Shown here: positions 31,922-41,256 of the stretch, one piece after another
Position numbering within the stretch: the stretch's first letter is position 1
How the letters are laid out: each line of letters starts with the position of its first letter
Assembly (NCBI GenBank): GCA_964211495.1
Contig: CAXORL010000001.1
Coordinates: 620,001 to 684,000 of the forward strand
DNA length: 64,000 nucleotides
Direction of reading: 5' to 3'
Source of the DNA: Faucicola osloensis_B
GTDB taxonomy: Bacteria > Pseudomonadota > Gammaproteobacteria > Pseudomonadales > Moraxellaceae
Notes under the pieces: model-generated
The model's database searches: none
What the model was told of the DNA's origin: nothing
What the model saw: only the letters and a program-made list of their open reading frames with translations
Translations under genes and position numbers: made by a program

Positions 31922-33019
31922 ATGACAACTTTTGCCAAAACTGATATCGCTGATGTAGATAATGTGAATATTGAAGCAATTTTACCGCTAGTGACGCCTG
32001 CGGAATTAAAAAACGAACTACCATTGAGCCCCAAAGCTATCGAGACGGTGACCAAAGGTCGCGAAACCGTGCGTAATATTTTAGACGGTAAAGACAAACG
32101 TTTATTGATGGTGATTGGCCCTTGCTCGATTCATGACGTCAACGCTGCGCATGAATACGCCGATAAACTGTTGGCTTTATCCAAAGAAATTGAAGACAGT
32201 ATTTATGTGGTGATGCGTGTGTACTTTGAAAAACCTCGTACCACGGTGGGCTGGAAAGGCTTAATCAATGACCCAGACATGAATGATAGCTTTGATATCA
32301 ATAAGGGGTTGCGTGTTGCGCGCAAACTGCTGCTTGATTTGAATGAAAAAGGCTTACCCTGTGCAACCGAAGCGCTTGATCCCAATACACCGCAGTATAT
32401 TCAAGATTTAATCAGTTGGTCAGCGATTGGCGCACGTACTACTGAGAGTCAGACTCACCGCGAGATGTCTTCAGGTCTGTCTTGTCCAGTTGGCTTTAAG
32501 AACGGTACAGACGGCGGTATGACAGTGGCTGTCAATGCCATGCAAGCAGTGAAATCTGGTCATAGCTTTTTAGGTCTATCTGCCGATGGTCTGGTGTCGA
32601 TTATCAAATCAAAAGGTAATCCATACGGTCATGTGGTGCTTCGTGGCGGTAATGGCAAACCCAACTATGATGCCACGGCCGTTGCCCAAGCAGAAAATGA
32701 ACTTGCCAAAGGTAAAGTCTCAGGCAAAATCATGATTGACTCAAGCCATGCCAATTCAAATAAAGACCCTTACCTGCAACCGATGGTCATTCAAAATATC
32801 GCTGAGCAAATCAAACACGGTAATCGCTCGATTATTGGGATGATGGTTGAAAGTCATCTTAAAGGCGGTCGTCAAGATTTGACCGCGGATTTGAGCCAGC
32901 TTGAATATGGCAAGTCTATTACCGATGGCTGTATCGATTGGGATACCACGGTCAAAGCGATGCATGATTTACGTGACGCCATTAAAGATGTGTTACCCAC
33001 TCGCGAGTTGAATGAGTAA
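31922..33019 (+). CDS. 3-deoxy-7-phosphoheptulonate synthase (type I DAHP synthase)
   Basis: It condenses phosphoenolpyruvate with erythrose 4-phosphate, the entry to aromatic amino-acid synthesis; aroQ at the left end acts two steps later. The protein has GPCSIHD (catalytic Cys), KPRTTVGWKGLINDP (split PEP loop), ESQTHREMSSGLSCPVGFKNG, VLRGGNGKPNYD and IDSSHANSNKD metal motifs of the AroF/G/H group. The ATG at 31922 (365 residues) is used because GAGAAT lies just upstream; the longer frame would begin at a TTG without a ribosome site. The isozyme (Phe-, Tyr- or Trp-sensitive) cannot be read from sequence by eye, although the TrpR-like operator hints at an AroH-like role. Confidence 0.93.
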   Translation: MTTFAKTDIADVDNVNIEAILPLVTPAELKNELPLSPKAIETVTKGRETVRNILDGKDKRLLMVIGPCSIHDVNAAHEYADKLLALSKEIEDSIYVVMRVYFEKPRTTVGWKGLINDPDMNDSFDINKGLRVARKLLLDLNEKGLPCATEALDPNTPQYIQDLISWSAIGARTTESQTHREMSSGLSCPVGFKNGTDGGMTVAVNAMQAVKSGHSFLGLSADGLVSIIKSKGNPYGHVVLRGGNGKPNYDATAVAQAENELAKGKVSGKIMIDSSHANSNKDPYLQPMVIQNIAEQIKHGNRSIIGMMVESHLKGGRQDLTADLSQLEYGKSITDGCIDWDTTVKAMHDLRDAIKDVLPTRELNE

Positions 33020-33079
33020 CTGTTATTTTTTAAGTGATTATTAATTCTTAATTGACTCTAGTTTTTCAGATAGCTGATT

Positions 33080-33121
33080 AAAACGCCCTGTGTTACTTGT
33101 TTAGTAACAGGGCGTTTTTTT
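33080..33121. terminator. Bidirectional terminator between DAHP synthase and pilU
   Basis: AAAACGCCCTG(TG)TTAC pairs with GTAACAGGGCGTTTT (a two-base bulge) across a 7-base loop; T-runs follow on both strands. Confidence 0.85.
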
Positions 33122-33122
33122 A

Positions 33123-34286
33123 TTAAAGCTTTAGATCACTTGTGCTTTGCGTGCCACCTTCACCACGTCGGCTTTTAAGTTTGATTTGCAACCGCAATTC
33201 GTTGGCAGAGTCGGCATTGCGAATTGCTTCATCATACGAGATGGCGCCTTCATCGTATAGATCAAATAAGGCTTGGTCAAAGGTTTGCATACCCAATTCC
33301 CGAGATTTGGTCATCAGCGCTTTAATTTCATGAAAATTACCCTTTAATATCAAATCCGCCATTAATGGGGTGTTAAGCATAATTTCTACCGCTGCCCGAC
33401 GACCTTTACCATCTTCTGTACGAATCAAACGCTGCGAAATGATAGCTTTCATATTCGATGACAAGTCCATCAGCAATTGGTTACGACGCTCCTCTGGAAA
33501 AAAGTTGATAATACGATCTAAGGTTTGATTGGCATTATTGGCATGCAAAGTGCCTAGACATAAGTGACCTGTTTCAGCAAATGCAATGGCGTTTTCCATG
33601 GTTTCAGTATCACGAATTTCCCCAATCAAAATCACATCAGGCGCTTGGCGCAAGGTGTTTTTGAGTGCGTTATGCCATGAATGACTATCCACGCCTACTT
33701 CACGGTGGGTGATCATGGATTGTTTGTGTTTGTGCACATATTCTACTGGGTCTTCGACGGTGATGATGTGACCTGCGGAGTTTTCATTACGATGGTCAAT
33801 CATTGCCGCCAGCGATGTTGATTTACCTGACCCTGTTCCCCCTACGACCAACACTAACCCACGTTTTTCCAAGATAATTTTTTTGAGCTGCTCAGGTAGC
33901 AGCAGCTGTTTAAAGTTGGGTATTTCTGCCGTAATGGTACGAATCACCATACCGACTTGTAATTGCTGCTGAAACACATTAACCCGAAATCGCGATACAT
34001 TGGGCACATTTATCGCAAAGTTGCACTCAAGATTGGTTGCAAATTCTTCGCGCTGTTTTTGGTTCATCAAACTATAGGCAAAAAGTTTGGTTTTTTCAGC
34101 CGTCAGTGGTTGTTTATTGAGCGGCTTCATGAGCCCGTGATATTTAATACTGGGTGGAAAATCCGCTGAGATAAATAAATCAGAACCACCGATTTCTACC
34201 ACTTTGGACAGCATATTGAACATGACTGTTTTGGCTTCATGTAACGTTTCTTCGGCAACACTGATTAAAGATTCATTATGACTCAT
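33123..34286 (-). CDS. pilU: Type IV pilus retraction ATPase PilU
   Basis: A PilT-like hexameric ATPase that assists PilT in pilus retraction and twitching, at the inner-membrane base. The protein shows the PAS-like N-terminal domain (GGSDLFISADFPPSIKYHG, split), Walker A GGTGSGKST, the Asp box (ITVEDPVEYVH), Walker B VILIGEIRDTETM and the His box GHLCLGTLHANNA. The sequence FNMLSKVVEIGGSDLFISADF and the C-terminal Ser/Lys tail are PilU- rather than PilT-like. The ATG at 34286 (387 residues) has AGGA nine bases upstream. pilT, usually directly upstream, is not here, so pilU is unlinked, consistent with separate regulation. Confidence 0.9.
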   Translation of the reverse strand: MSHNESLISVAEETLHEAKTVMFNMLSKVVEIGGSDLFISADFPPSIKYHGLMKPLNKQPLTAEKTKLFAYSLMNQKQREEFATNLECNFAINVPNVSRFRVNVFQQQLQVGMVIRTITAEIPNFKQLLLPEQLKKIILEKRGLVLVVGGTGSGKSTSLAAMIDHRNENSAGHIITVEDPVEYVHKHKQSMITHREVGVDSHSWHNALKNTLRQAPDVILIGEIRDTETMENAIAFAETGHLCLGTLHANNANQTLDRIINFFPEERRNQLLMDLSSNMKAIISQRLIRTEDGKGRRAAVEIMLNTPLMADLILKGNFHEIKALMTKSRELGMQTFDQALFDLYDEGAISYDEAIRNADSANELRLQIKLKSRRGEGGTQSTSDLKL

Positions 34287-34648
34287 ATAGGATATTCCTA
34301 ACAATAAATGAGAGCAGATTATTTGGTCACAGCACTATGCTTGCTTGATATGCTTGTGAAACTTGTTTGCTATGCTGGTGAAAATTGATAGATACATGTA
34401 TAAAATTTACGTTAAAAAAACGATCCGTTTAGCCTCTCATCCTTGCCTATCTTTGACGGCACGCCTTGATAAAGCCTTGATAAATCAGTTTGCGTTTGAT
34501 ATCTATCACGGTCAATTTTTGTAGAGGTTGTTGCTGATAGTCAGATTCAATTAGCTACCATTAGTTTTTTCCTATTTAGGACATTGGTAGTCTATAGCGC
34601 ATAAAACGTTTGCCATGTTGATAAAAATTTCAATTTTTGTCAATAAAA
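34287..34648. other. Intergenic region between slyX and pilU
   Basis: This 362-base gap shows no convincing ORF. It contains a perfect tandem 11-bp repeat GCCTTGATAAA at 34463-34484 and several TTGCT/TGCTTG imperfect repeats at 34345-34380. It should hold the pilU promoter; I cannot place it confidently. Confidence 0.4.
34463..34484. repeat. Perfect 11-bp tandem duplication upstream of pilU
   Basis: GCCTTGATAAA occurs twice head to tail. About one helical turn apart, the copies would present the same DNA face, so a regulator site is possible; chance duplication is equally possible. Confidence 0.5.
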
Positions 34649-34924
34649 TTAGTAATGCGGCGGTTTATCGCTCAACAAATCAAACGGCTGGATTTGCGAG
34701 CCTTGCGTTTGAGTTTCCAATTTTTGATAAAGTAGCTGTAATTGCCGTTGTTGGTCAGCAATCAACTGGCTTTGCTCGGTGACGATATTATCAAGTTTAT
34801 CCACTGTATCTTCCATAAACAGCACTTGCGTTTGTAAATCAATCAACGCTTGGGTTAATTTTTCCACCATGGTAACCCACCCATTTTCATCGCTTGATTG
34901 TTTTTGGTGATCTTTTTCGCTCAT
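34649..34924 (-). CDS. slyX: SlyX family protein
   Basis: A 91-residue coiled-coil protein; the function of SlyX is not established. Residues about 18-72 show continuous heptads (MVEKLTQALIDLQTQVLFMEDTVDKLD, split) matching the family pattern E-x-x-L-A-F-x-E-x-T-I-x-x-L-N, and the C-terminus KPPHY matches the conserved SlyX ending PPHY. The first 16 residues are polar and extra. It is divergent from uup, separated by 104 bases. Confidence 0.88.
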   Translation of the reverse strand: MSEKDHQKQSSDENGWVTMVEKLTQALIDLQTQVLFMEDTVDKLDNIVTEQSQLIADQQRQLQLLYQKLETQTQGSQIQPFDLLSDKPPHY

Positions 34925-34969
34925 TTAGAATGCCTCATAACTTTCCCCACAATTTTTTGCCATAAAGTC

Positions 34970-34978
34970 TGCTACAAT
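34970..34978 (+). promoter_or_regulatory. Extended -10 promoter of uup
   Basis: TG-C-TACAAT, 50 bases before the uup ATG; no clear -35 box. Confidence 0.45.
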
Positions 34979-35028
34979 AGCCGCATTTTCCTATTATACA
35001 AACATTTTTACTAAACTTTGAGAAAGTT

Positions 35029-36984
35029 ATGGCACTGATTCATTTACGAGATATTCATTTGGCATTTGGTATTGCACCGATTTTGGACGGTATTGATTTT
35101 AATATCGAACAAGGCGAACGCGTGTGTTTGATTGGGCGCAATGGTGAAGGCAAATCAACCTTGTTTAAGGTCATTAGCGGTCAAGTCAAGGCTGACAGTG
35201 GCGAATTCCAAATCAGTGGCAATCTGAAAATTGCCATGCTTGAGCAAGATATTCCAGAAACGTCGGGCAAAGTCAGCGACATCGTTATGGCAGGTGCCGG
35301 TGACGTGGCAACCTGGCTGACAGCCTACGAGCAAGCCAGTGATAAATGCGCCAGCGGTGACATGAAAGCCTGTGAATTAATGTCAGATTTGCAGCATAAC
35401 ATTGATGATGCCCATGGTTGGGACTTGACCCGCGAAGTACAGACCATGCTGTCCATGATGAACTTGGACGGCGACGCCGATATTAGTGAATTATCGGGCG
35501 GTCGCAAACGCCGTGTACTGCTTGCCCGTGCGCTGATTACCAAGCCTGATGTGTTGTTACTTGACGAGCCGACCAACCATTTGGATGTCGAAAGTATCGA
35601 ATGGCTTGAGCAATTTTTGCTAAACGCGCAAGGATTAACCCTGCTATTCATCTCGCATGACCGCTCGTTTATTGACAAAATTGCCACCCGCATTGTCGAA
35701 CTCGACCGCGGTATTCTACGCAGTTATGACGTCACCAAGCAAGCAGGCAATGTCAATAAAGGCTATGCCCGCTACCAAGAACTTAAAGAACAACAACTCA
35801 ATGCCGAAGAAAAAGCCAATGCCAATTTTGATAAAAAACTGGCTGAAGAGGAAGTTTGGATTCGTCAAGGTATCAAAGCGCGCCGTACCCGCAATGAAGG
35901 TCGCGTGCGCGCGTTAAAGGTGCTGCGTGAAGAACGTAAATCCCGCCGTGAGCAAGTCGGACAAGTTAATATCAGCATGAACGATGGCGACAACAGTGGC
36001 AAATTGGTTGCCAATGTCAAGCATCTAAATCTAGGTTATGGCGATAAAACCTTGGTAAAAGATTTTAACACCAGCATCATGCGGGGTGACCGTATTGGCA
36101 TTATCGGTAAAAACGGTGTCGGCAAATCCACGCTCATTCATGCGATTTTGGATATTCCACAGCCTGATATCACCAAATCTGGCTCAGTAAAATTAGGAAC
36201 CAATCTACAAATCGCCTTTCTTGACCAGTTGCGTGACCAACTTGATCTAGAAGCAACCGTGGTACAAAACGTCGCGGAAGGTTCTGATTTTGTAGAAGTG
36301 GCGGGTAAAAAGAAACATATCATCGGCTATTTGCAAGATTTCTTATTTGCCCCAGAACGCGCAAGAACGCCAGTCAAAGCCTTGTCAGGCGGTGAGCGTA
36401 ACCGCGTTTTGCTAGCCAAACAGCTACTGAAACCTGCAAATATCTTGGTACTTGATGAGCCGACCAACGACTTAGATATGGCAACCCTAGAGCTGTTAGA
36501 AGAAGCCGTCGATAGCTTTAATGGCACCATCTTATTGATTAGCCATGATCGTACCTTTATGGACAACGTCGTGACATCAACTTGGGTTTTTGATGAAGAT
36601 AGCGATGGCAATGGCATTGTCAAAGAATATGTCGGTGGCTATCAAGACTATTTGACGCAAAAATCCCGTGAGCAAGCGATTAAACCCAAAGCGGACAAAT
36701 CAGAAAAGACAACAGTAAAGCCCAAAGCAGTGATTAACACTGATGCACCAAAAACTGATACGGTGAAGAAAAAACTGAGCTACAAAGAGCAGCGTGAATT
36801 AGATAGTCTCCCCAATGAAATCGCGGTACTGGAGCAAGAGCAAGCTGAACTTCAAGAAAAATTAGCCGATGGCAGCTGGTTTTTGAGCGATATGGCAGCC
36901 GCTACCCAAGCCAGTGAACGTCTCAACGAGATTGATGATTTGCTACTTGAAAAAATGGCACGTTGGTCAGAACTTGATGATTAA
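35029..36984 (+). CDS. uup: ABC-F family ATPase Uup
   Basis: Uup is a soluble double-ATPase of the ABC-F family that acts on ribosomes or branched DNA intermediates and limits transposon precise excision in E. coli. The 651-residue protein has two Walker A motifs (GRNGEGKST near 38-46 and GKNGVGKST near 362-370), two LSGG signatures (LSGGRKRRV, LSGGERNRV), two Walker B DEPTNHLD/DEPTNDLD motifs, the inter-domain P-site-tRNA-interaction linker (about 240-310, charged), and the C-terminal coiled coil typical of Uup (about 575-651, KKKLSYKEQRELD...). No membrane segments. It starts ten bases after AGAAAG and is a single gene. Confidence 0.94.
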   Translation: MALIHLRDIHLAFGIAPILDGIDFNIEQGERVCLIGRNGEGKSTLFKVISGQVKADSGEFQISGNLKIAMLEQDIPETSGKVSDIVMAGAGDVATWLTAYEQASDKCASGDMKACELMSDLQHNIDDAHGWDLTREVQTMLSMMNLDGDADISELSGGRKRRVLLARALITKPDVLLLDEPTNHLDVESIEWLEQFLLNAQGLTLLFISHDRSFIDKIATRIVELDRGILRSYDVTKQAGNVNKGYARYQELKEQQLNAEEKANANFDKKLAEEEVWIRQGIKARRTRNEGRVRALKVLREERKSRREQVGQVNISMNDGDNSGKLVANVKHLNLGYGDKTLVKDFNTSIMRGDRIGIIGKNGVGKSTLIHAILDIPQPDITKSGSVKLGTNLQIAFLDQLRDQLDLEATVVQNVAEGSDFVEVAGKKKHIIGYLQDFLFAPERARTPVKALSGGERNRVLLAKQLLKPANILVLDEPTNDLDMATLELLEEAVDSFNGTILLISHDRTFMDNVVTSTWVFDEDSDGNGIVKEYVGGYQDYLTQKSREQAIKPKADKSEKTTVKPKAVINTDAPKTDTVKKKLSYKEQRELDSLPNEIAVLEQEQAELQEKLADGSWFLSDMAAATQASERLNEIDDLLLEKMARWSELDD

Positions 36985-37140
36985 AATAAGTAAATAATCT
37001 ATGAAGGCAATGTTAGCAATTAACCTTGCTTTTTTTATCTTTTATATTAGTTAATGTTTACAATAACCAATATAATGTAATTTATACTTGAAAATAGCCT
37101 TTTTGCTCCTATATTATAGCTATCAATAAGGAGAAAAATC

Positions 37141-38109
37141 ATGGCCATGCAAAATAGCAATAAAACCTATCGACAAGTCGACAAAATCCATGCAGCCCCA
37201 CGCCCCCATTGGGTGGGTGATGGTTTTCATGTCAACCCGATGTTCAATCACATGGTGGGTGATAAACGCACCGATCCTTTTTTAATGCTCGATTATGCAG
37301 CAAAACAATATTTTGAACCCAATACTCAAGCGCCGCGCGGTGTCGGACAACATCCGCATAAAGGGTTTGAAACGGTAACTATCGCCTATGCAGGTGAAGT
37401 GTCCCACCGTGATTCTAGTGGCGGTGGCGGTACGATTAAGACAGGTGATGTGCAATGGATGACGGCGGGCAATGGCGTGATTCATGAGGAATTTCACTCC
37501 CCTGAATTTAGCCAAGCAGGCGGTGATTTTAGTATGGTACAGCTTTGGGTCAATCTACCTGCCAAAGATAAAGCCACGCCTGCCAAATACCAACATCTTG
37601 CCAATGATGACATGCCTGTGGTCAGTCTGCATGATGATGAAGGACTACATGCAGGACAAGTTAAGGTAATTGCTGGGGAGTTTACCCCTACTATCAATGC
37701 CAAAGCCCCCCAACAGGGTGACAATAAGGCACGCGGCATTGGCACGACTTTTACCCCTATTAACTTGTGGGATATCAGTATTGAACCCAATCGCTCGATA
37801 GAAGTCGCGATTCCTCGCAGCCACAATTTGTTGTTATTGTCGATGCAAGGCGATGTTATCATCAACGCTGATCACGACCAGCAAGCACACGCCAATCAAT
37901 TAATCACTTTTGAGATTGAAAGTGGCGAGACAGGCGAAGATTTTGTACGCTTAACGGCGGGCAAAGCGGGGGCGAAAATCTTGCTGATGAGTGGTGAGCC
38001 GATTAATGAGCCGGTGGTGGGTTACGGGCCTTTTGTGATGAATAGTCAGGCCGAAATCCGTCAAGCTATCTTAGATTTCAATGCGGGGAAATTTGGCGGT
38101 ATTCAATAA
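37141..38109 (+). CDS. Pirin family protein
   Basis: A bicupin of the pirin family; bacterial members include quercetinase-like dioxygenases and redox-linked regulators, so the precise role is open. The 322-residue protein has the metal-binding motif HPHKGFETVTI (two His), GVIHEEFH (His and Glu), and DPFLMLDYA near the N-terminus; the C-terminal cupin ends YGPFVMNSQAEIRQAI, the standard pirin tail. AAGGAGAAA precedes the ATG. It is slightly longer than typical pirins (about 290) from an insert near KAPQQGDNKARG. A strong terminator follows. Confidence 0.9.
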   Translation: MAMQNSNKTYRQVDKIHAAPRPHWVGDGFHVNPMFNHMVGDKRTDPFLMLDYAAKQYFEPNTQAPRGVGQHPHKGFETVTIAYAGEVSHRDSSGGGGTIKTGDVQWMTAGNGVIHEEFHSPEFSQAGGDFSMVQLWVNLPAKDKATPAKYQHLANDDMPVVSLHDDEGLHAGQVKVIAGEFTPTINAKAPQQGDNKARGIGTTFTPINLWDISIEPNRSIEVAIPRSHNLLLLSMQGDVIINADHDQQAHANQLITFEIESGETGEDFVRLTAGKAGAKILLMSGEPINEPVVGYGPFVMNSQAEIRQAILDFNAGKFGGIQ

Positions 38110-38120
38110 ATTTTTCGGCT

Positions 38121-38157
38121 AAAAAAAGCGATATCATGGATTTGATATCGCTTTTTT
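38121..38157. terminator. Bidirectional terminator between the pirin gene and ppnP
   Basis: AAAAAAGCGATATCA pairs perfectly with TGATATCGCTTTTTT across a 6-base loop; both sides carry T-runs. Confidence 0.85.
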
Positions 38158-38163
38158 ATTACT

Positions 38164-38202
38164 GATTTATCTTGATTATTTATCTTGATTATTTATCTTG
38201 GT
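38164..38202 (-). repeat. 13-bp tandem repeat at the ppnP stop codon
   Basis: On the minus strand CAAGATAAATAAT occurs twice in full plus a third partial copy. The first copy supplies the last codons and the stop of ppnP; the others lie just beyond, each again carrying in-frame or shifted stops. Confidence 0.75.
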
Positions 38203-38476
38203 AAGTGCAAAGATAAGCCGTTTCTTCGTCAATTTTTACCTTGAATTTTTGGTTGGCATCGACGGTAAAGGTTTCATTGGCTTTAAAAGTTTGCCAGTCA
38301 GTTTGGTTTGGCAATAGTGCTGAGATAGCCCCGCTAATGACAGTCATGGTTTCAAATTGACTGGTGCCAAACTCGTATTCGCCTACTTTCATCACGCCCA
38401 CGGTCGCAGGTAGGGTGGCTGTTTGAAAACCGATTGATGCCACATTCCCATCAAAATATTGATTGACTTTTAGCAT
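38189..38476 (-). CDS. ppnP: Pyrimidine/purine nucleoside phosphorylase PpnP
   Basis: A small cupin (formerly DUF1255, YaiE) that phosphorolyses a broad range of nucleosides to bases and ribose 1-phosphate. The 95-residue protein begins MLKVNQYFDGNVASIGF and contains GVMKVGEYEFGTSQFETMTVISG (split) and FTVDANQKFKVKIDEETAYLC, the family core; length matches E. coli PpnP (94). It has GAGGAATAACT before the ATG. It is convergent with the pirin gene. Confidence 0.92.
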   Translation of the reverse strand: MLKVNQYFDGNVASIGFQTATLPATVGVMKVGEYEFGTSQFETMTVISGAISALLPNQTDWQTFKANETFTVDANQKFKVKIDEETAYLCTYQDK

Positions 38477-38729
38477 AGTTATTCCTCAAAATTAGCTAGT
38501 ATAAACCGATTATCATAAACTTTTTTGACCAATTATCAATCCTATTTTGCAAAGAACGCTGGCAAAACTGCCAAAATTTGGGAAATACTTTTACCGCAAT
38601 TTTTGTAGTATTTTTATATCAATCATTCCTTAACAACTAAAATTTTCTATTTTTGTGCTATATTCAATTTTTTACCACAGTTGTTATGTTTGTACGCATT
38701 TGGCTTGTATTAATTGAGGTTATTGCTCT

Positions 38730-40073
38730 ATGTATGTTAAATATTCGTCGTCTATCGTCGCTCTATCGCTCTGTTTGTCGCATCGTTTTGCTGGGCAAAA
38801 ACTGGCATTGCCTGTCAGCTTAGCGGCATTGTTGGCAGCTTGTTCATCAGCACCTATTCAGACCCAACCCCAAAAATTACCAGGTACGTTGCCGACTGCT
38901 CCTGTGGTGATTACGGCACCCCCGAAAGCCACGCCCGTGCCACCTGTGATTGTTCCAACCAATCAATACAGCAGCTTTTATCAGTGGAAATCGGATTTTA
39001 TTGAACGCGCTGTGCAAAAAGGTTACCCCCGTGCAGATGTTGAACGCTTGCTGTCAAGCGCCAACTACAGCGAGCAAGTGGTGTCACTGGATAAAGGACA
39101 GCCTGAATTTGCCAAAATGCCTTGGGAATATATCGATGGTGCCGCATCGAGTGGTCGTGTCAGTGGGGGTCAGCGCAATTTTGCCAGCCAAAGCGCCCTA
39201 CTTGATCGCATTGAAAATCAGTATGGTGTGCCGGCCTCTATTGTGACTGCCATTTGGGGCATGGAATCTTCTTACGGTCAAGGCACAGGTAACTCATCAC
39301 TGGTCAATAGTTTGGCGACCCTGGCATATGATGGTCGTCGCCGCAGTTTTGCAGAGGATCAGCTGCTAGCGCTGTTGTCGCTGCTTGAGCGTGGTGATAT
39401 TGATTGGTCGCAACTGCGCGGCTCTTGGGCAGGTGGCATGGGGCATACCCAATTTATTCCCAAAACTTGGTTAGATGAAGCAGTAGATGGCAATGGTGAT
39501 GGTCATCGTAACCCTTGGCATACCGCTGATGCGTTAGCCTCTACCGCAAGCTATCTCAAAAATGCCGGCTGGCAACGCGGCATGGGCTCTTACTATGAGG
39601 TACGATTACCAAATGGTTTTGATTATCGCCAGGTCAGTACCAAAAAAACCATGGCAGACTGGCAAAATTTAGGTGTTCAATTTATTACCCCAAATGCGCC
39701 GATGGATGCGATGGCAGAATTGTGGCTCCCTGCGGGTAAAGAGGGTCCTGCGATTTTATTAACCAAAAATTTTGATGCCATTAAGGTATACAATAATTCC
39801 TCGAATTATGCCATGGGGGTGAGCTTACTTGCCAAAGCCATTATCGGTCAACCAGGCTTACAGCAATCTTGGCCTCGCTATGAGCAGCCACTTGCTACTT
39901 ATGAAGTACGCCAACTTCAACAGCGTTTGACGGCAATGGGCTATGATACCAAAGGGTCAGATGGCGTCGTAGGCACCAATACCAAATTGGCATTTCAGCG
40001 CTGGCAAGCCGACCACAACCAAATCCCAGATGGATTCATCTCAAAACGCTCGGCAAGCGGGCTGATTAATTAA
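38730..40073 (+). CDS. Lytic murein transglycosylase, MltB family, lipoprotein
   Basis: It cleaves the MurNAc-GlcNAc bond of peptidoglycan to the 1,6-anhydro form. The 447-residue product has a lipoprotein signal (long n-region, ALLAAC lipobox near Cys38), a Pro-rich linker, the SLT_2 domain with the catalytic Glu in AIWGMESSYGQGTGN, GSWAGGMGHTQFIPKTW and NPWHTADALASTASYLKNAGW (split), and a C-terminal PG_binding_1 domain (about 385-447, YEVRQLQQRLTAMGYD). E. coli MltB lacks that last domain, so this is the Pseudomonas MltB/SltB-type paralogue group; I leave the symbol open. Its anhydro-sugar products feed recycling through AmgK-MurU. Confidence 0.9.
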   Translation: MYVKYSSSIVALSLCLSHRFAGQKLALPVSLAALLAACSSAPIQTQPQKLPGTLPTAPVVITAPPKATPVPPVIVPTNQYSSFYQWKSDFIERAVQKGYPRADVERLLSSANYSEQVVSLDKGQPEFAKMPWEYIDGAASSGRVSGGQRNFASQSALLDRIENQYGVPASIVTAIWGMESSYGQGTGNSSLVNSLATLAYDGRRRSFAEDQLLALLSLLERGDIDWSQLRGSWAGGMGHTQFIPKTWLDEAVDGNGDGHRNPWHTADALASTASYLKNAGWQRGMGSYYEVRLPNGFDYRQVSTKKTMADWQNLGVQFITPNAPMDAMAELWLPAGKEGPAILLTKNFDAIKVYNNSSNYAMGVSLLAKAIIGQPGLQQSWPRYEQPLATYEVRQLQQRLTAMGYDTKGSDGVVGTNTKLAFQRWQADHNQIPDGFISKRSASGLIN

Positions 40074-40086
40074 TATATTTCTTCAT

Positions 40087-40120
40087 AAAAAAGCCACAGA
40101 ATGATTCAGGTGGCTTTTTT
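40087..40120. terminator. Bidirectional terminator between the transglycosylase gene and nadK
   Basis: AAAAAAGCCAC pairs with GTGGCTTTTTT across a 12-base loop; T-runs on both strands. Confidence 0.8.
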
Positions 40121-40122
40121 AT

Positions 40123-41055
40123 TTAATTATCCATACTAAATTCTTCAGCGTAGCTATTCCAACCGAGTTTGGTACGGCAAGCTTCAAAAAAATCTACCCC
40201 AGGTGGGTGTAATAACGTGAGTTTGTTCGGATGCTTGTGAATCACTAAGCGCTGGTTTTGGTTGAGCGGCACCGATGGTTTGCCATCTGCACTCACCATC
40301 GGCTGAGTGCGGTTATCTTTATGGATGCGGATTTTGATTTCGCTATTGCCGCTGACCACAATCGGGCGGCTTGATAAGGTATGTGGATGCATGGGCACTA
40401 GACAAATGGCATCCATACTAGGATGAATAATCGGCCCGCCACCTGATAGCGCATAAGCGGTGGAACCCGTCGGTGTGGAGGCAATCAGACCATCACTGTG
40501 CTGACGATAGACATTAAGCCCATCAATTTTTAAATGAAAATCTAGCATATGCACTGATTTTCCTGCGTGCAGCACAATGTCATTTAGCGCCATATCTTCA
40601 TAAATCACATGCGCACCTTGACGGATTTCCATTTTTAGCAAGAATCGATCTTCAAGCTGATAATGACCTTGTAAAATACTGGTCAATTTTACGTTTAAAT
40701 CATCAGGATAAATGTCAGTTAAAAACCCTAAACGTCCGCGGTTCACCCCCACTACTGGCACTTTGTGTTTCACTAGCACTTGCGCCGCATGTAGCAGCGA
40801 GCCATCACCACCGACCACAATGACCAAATCACAAGCACCGCCGAGCAAACTGCGCTCAATCGTAGCAATGTCACCCAGACGTGCAAAACTCAACGCCGGC
40901 AACCGTGCCGTCTGATGGTCAATTAATAAAGGCAACCCTTGCTCATGAAAAAAGTCACAAATTTGGTAGATACTTTGAATGACACTTGGCTTGTTGGCAC
41001 GACCCATAATGCCGATACGCCCAAAGGCAGGATTGGGAATAAGTGTGGACGTCAT
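40123..41055 (-). CDS. nadK: NAD kinase
   Basis: NadK phosphorylates NAD to NADP with ATP. The 310-residue protein has the GGDGSLLHAA motif (catalytic Asp), NRGRLGFLTDI, the NE/D-like MALNDIVLHAG, and GSTAYALSGGGPIIHP. N-terminal GRIGIMGRANKPSV is the usual start of the Rossmann-like domain, preceded by a 10-residue tail. Length is close to E. coli NadK (292). It is convergent with the transglycosylase gene and divergent from the Bax-inhibitor-like gene. Confidence 0.95.
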   Translation of the reverse strand: MTSTLIPNPAFGRIGIMGRANKPSVIQSIYQICDFFHEQGLPLLIDHQTARLPALSFARLGDIATIERSLLGGACDLVIVVGGDGSLLHAAQVLVKHKVPVVGVNRGRLGFLTDIYPDDLNVKLTSILQGHYQLEDRFLLKMEIRQGAHVIYEDMALNDIVLHAGKSVHMLDFHLKIDGLNVYRQHSDGLIASTPTGSTAYALSGGGPIIHPSMDAICLVPMHPHTLSSRPIVVSGNSEIKIRIHKDNRTQPMVSADGKPSVPLNQNQRLVIHKHPNKLTLLHPPGVDFFEACRTKLGWNSYAEEFSMDN

Positions 41056-41256
41056 AGCAGAAAATTAACTGATAAAGATTGAACTATTTTATCACAGCTT
41101 ACTGGCGCACGTTATGCCCAATCAGTATTTTATATTACAAAATTGCTAACCTTCGTTATGCAGTTAATGTATACAAACTCATTGCTATTTGCTAATTTAA
41201 GGTGATTAACATATAGCTAACTTTTGAAATTTTTTAACACTTGGGAGCAAATTTTT

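Noticed and set aside
36985..37140. Possible terminator after uup
   Set aside because: There is a T-run, but the preceding complementarity is too weak to call a stem with confidence.
41224..41256. Longer N-terminus for the BI-1 protein from TTG at 41224
   Set aside because: No ribosome site, and MANPI is the conserved family start.
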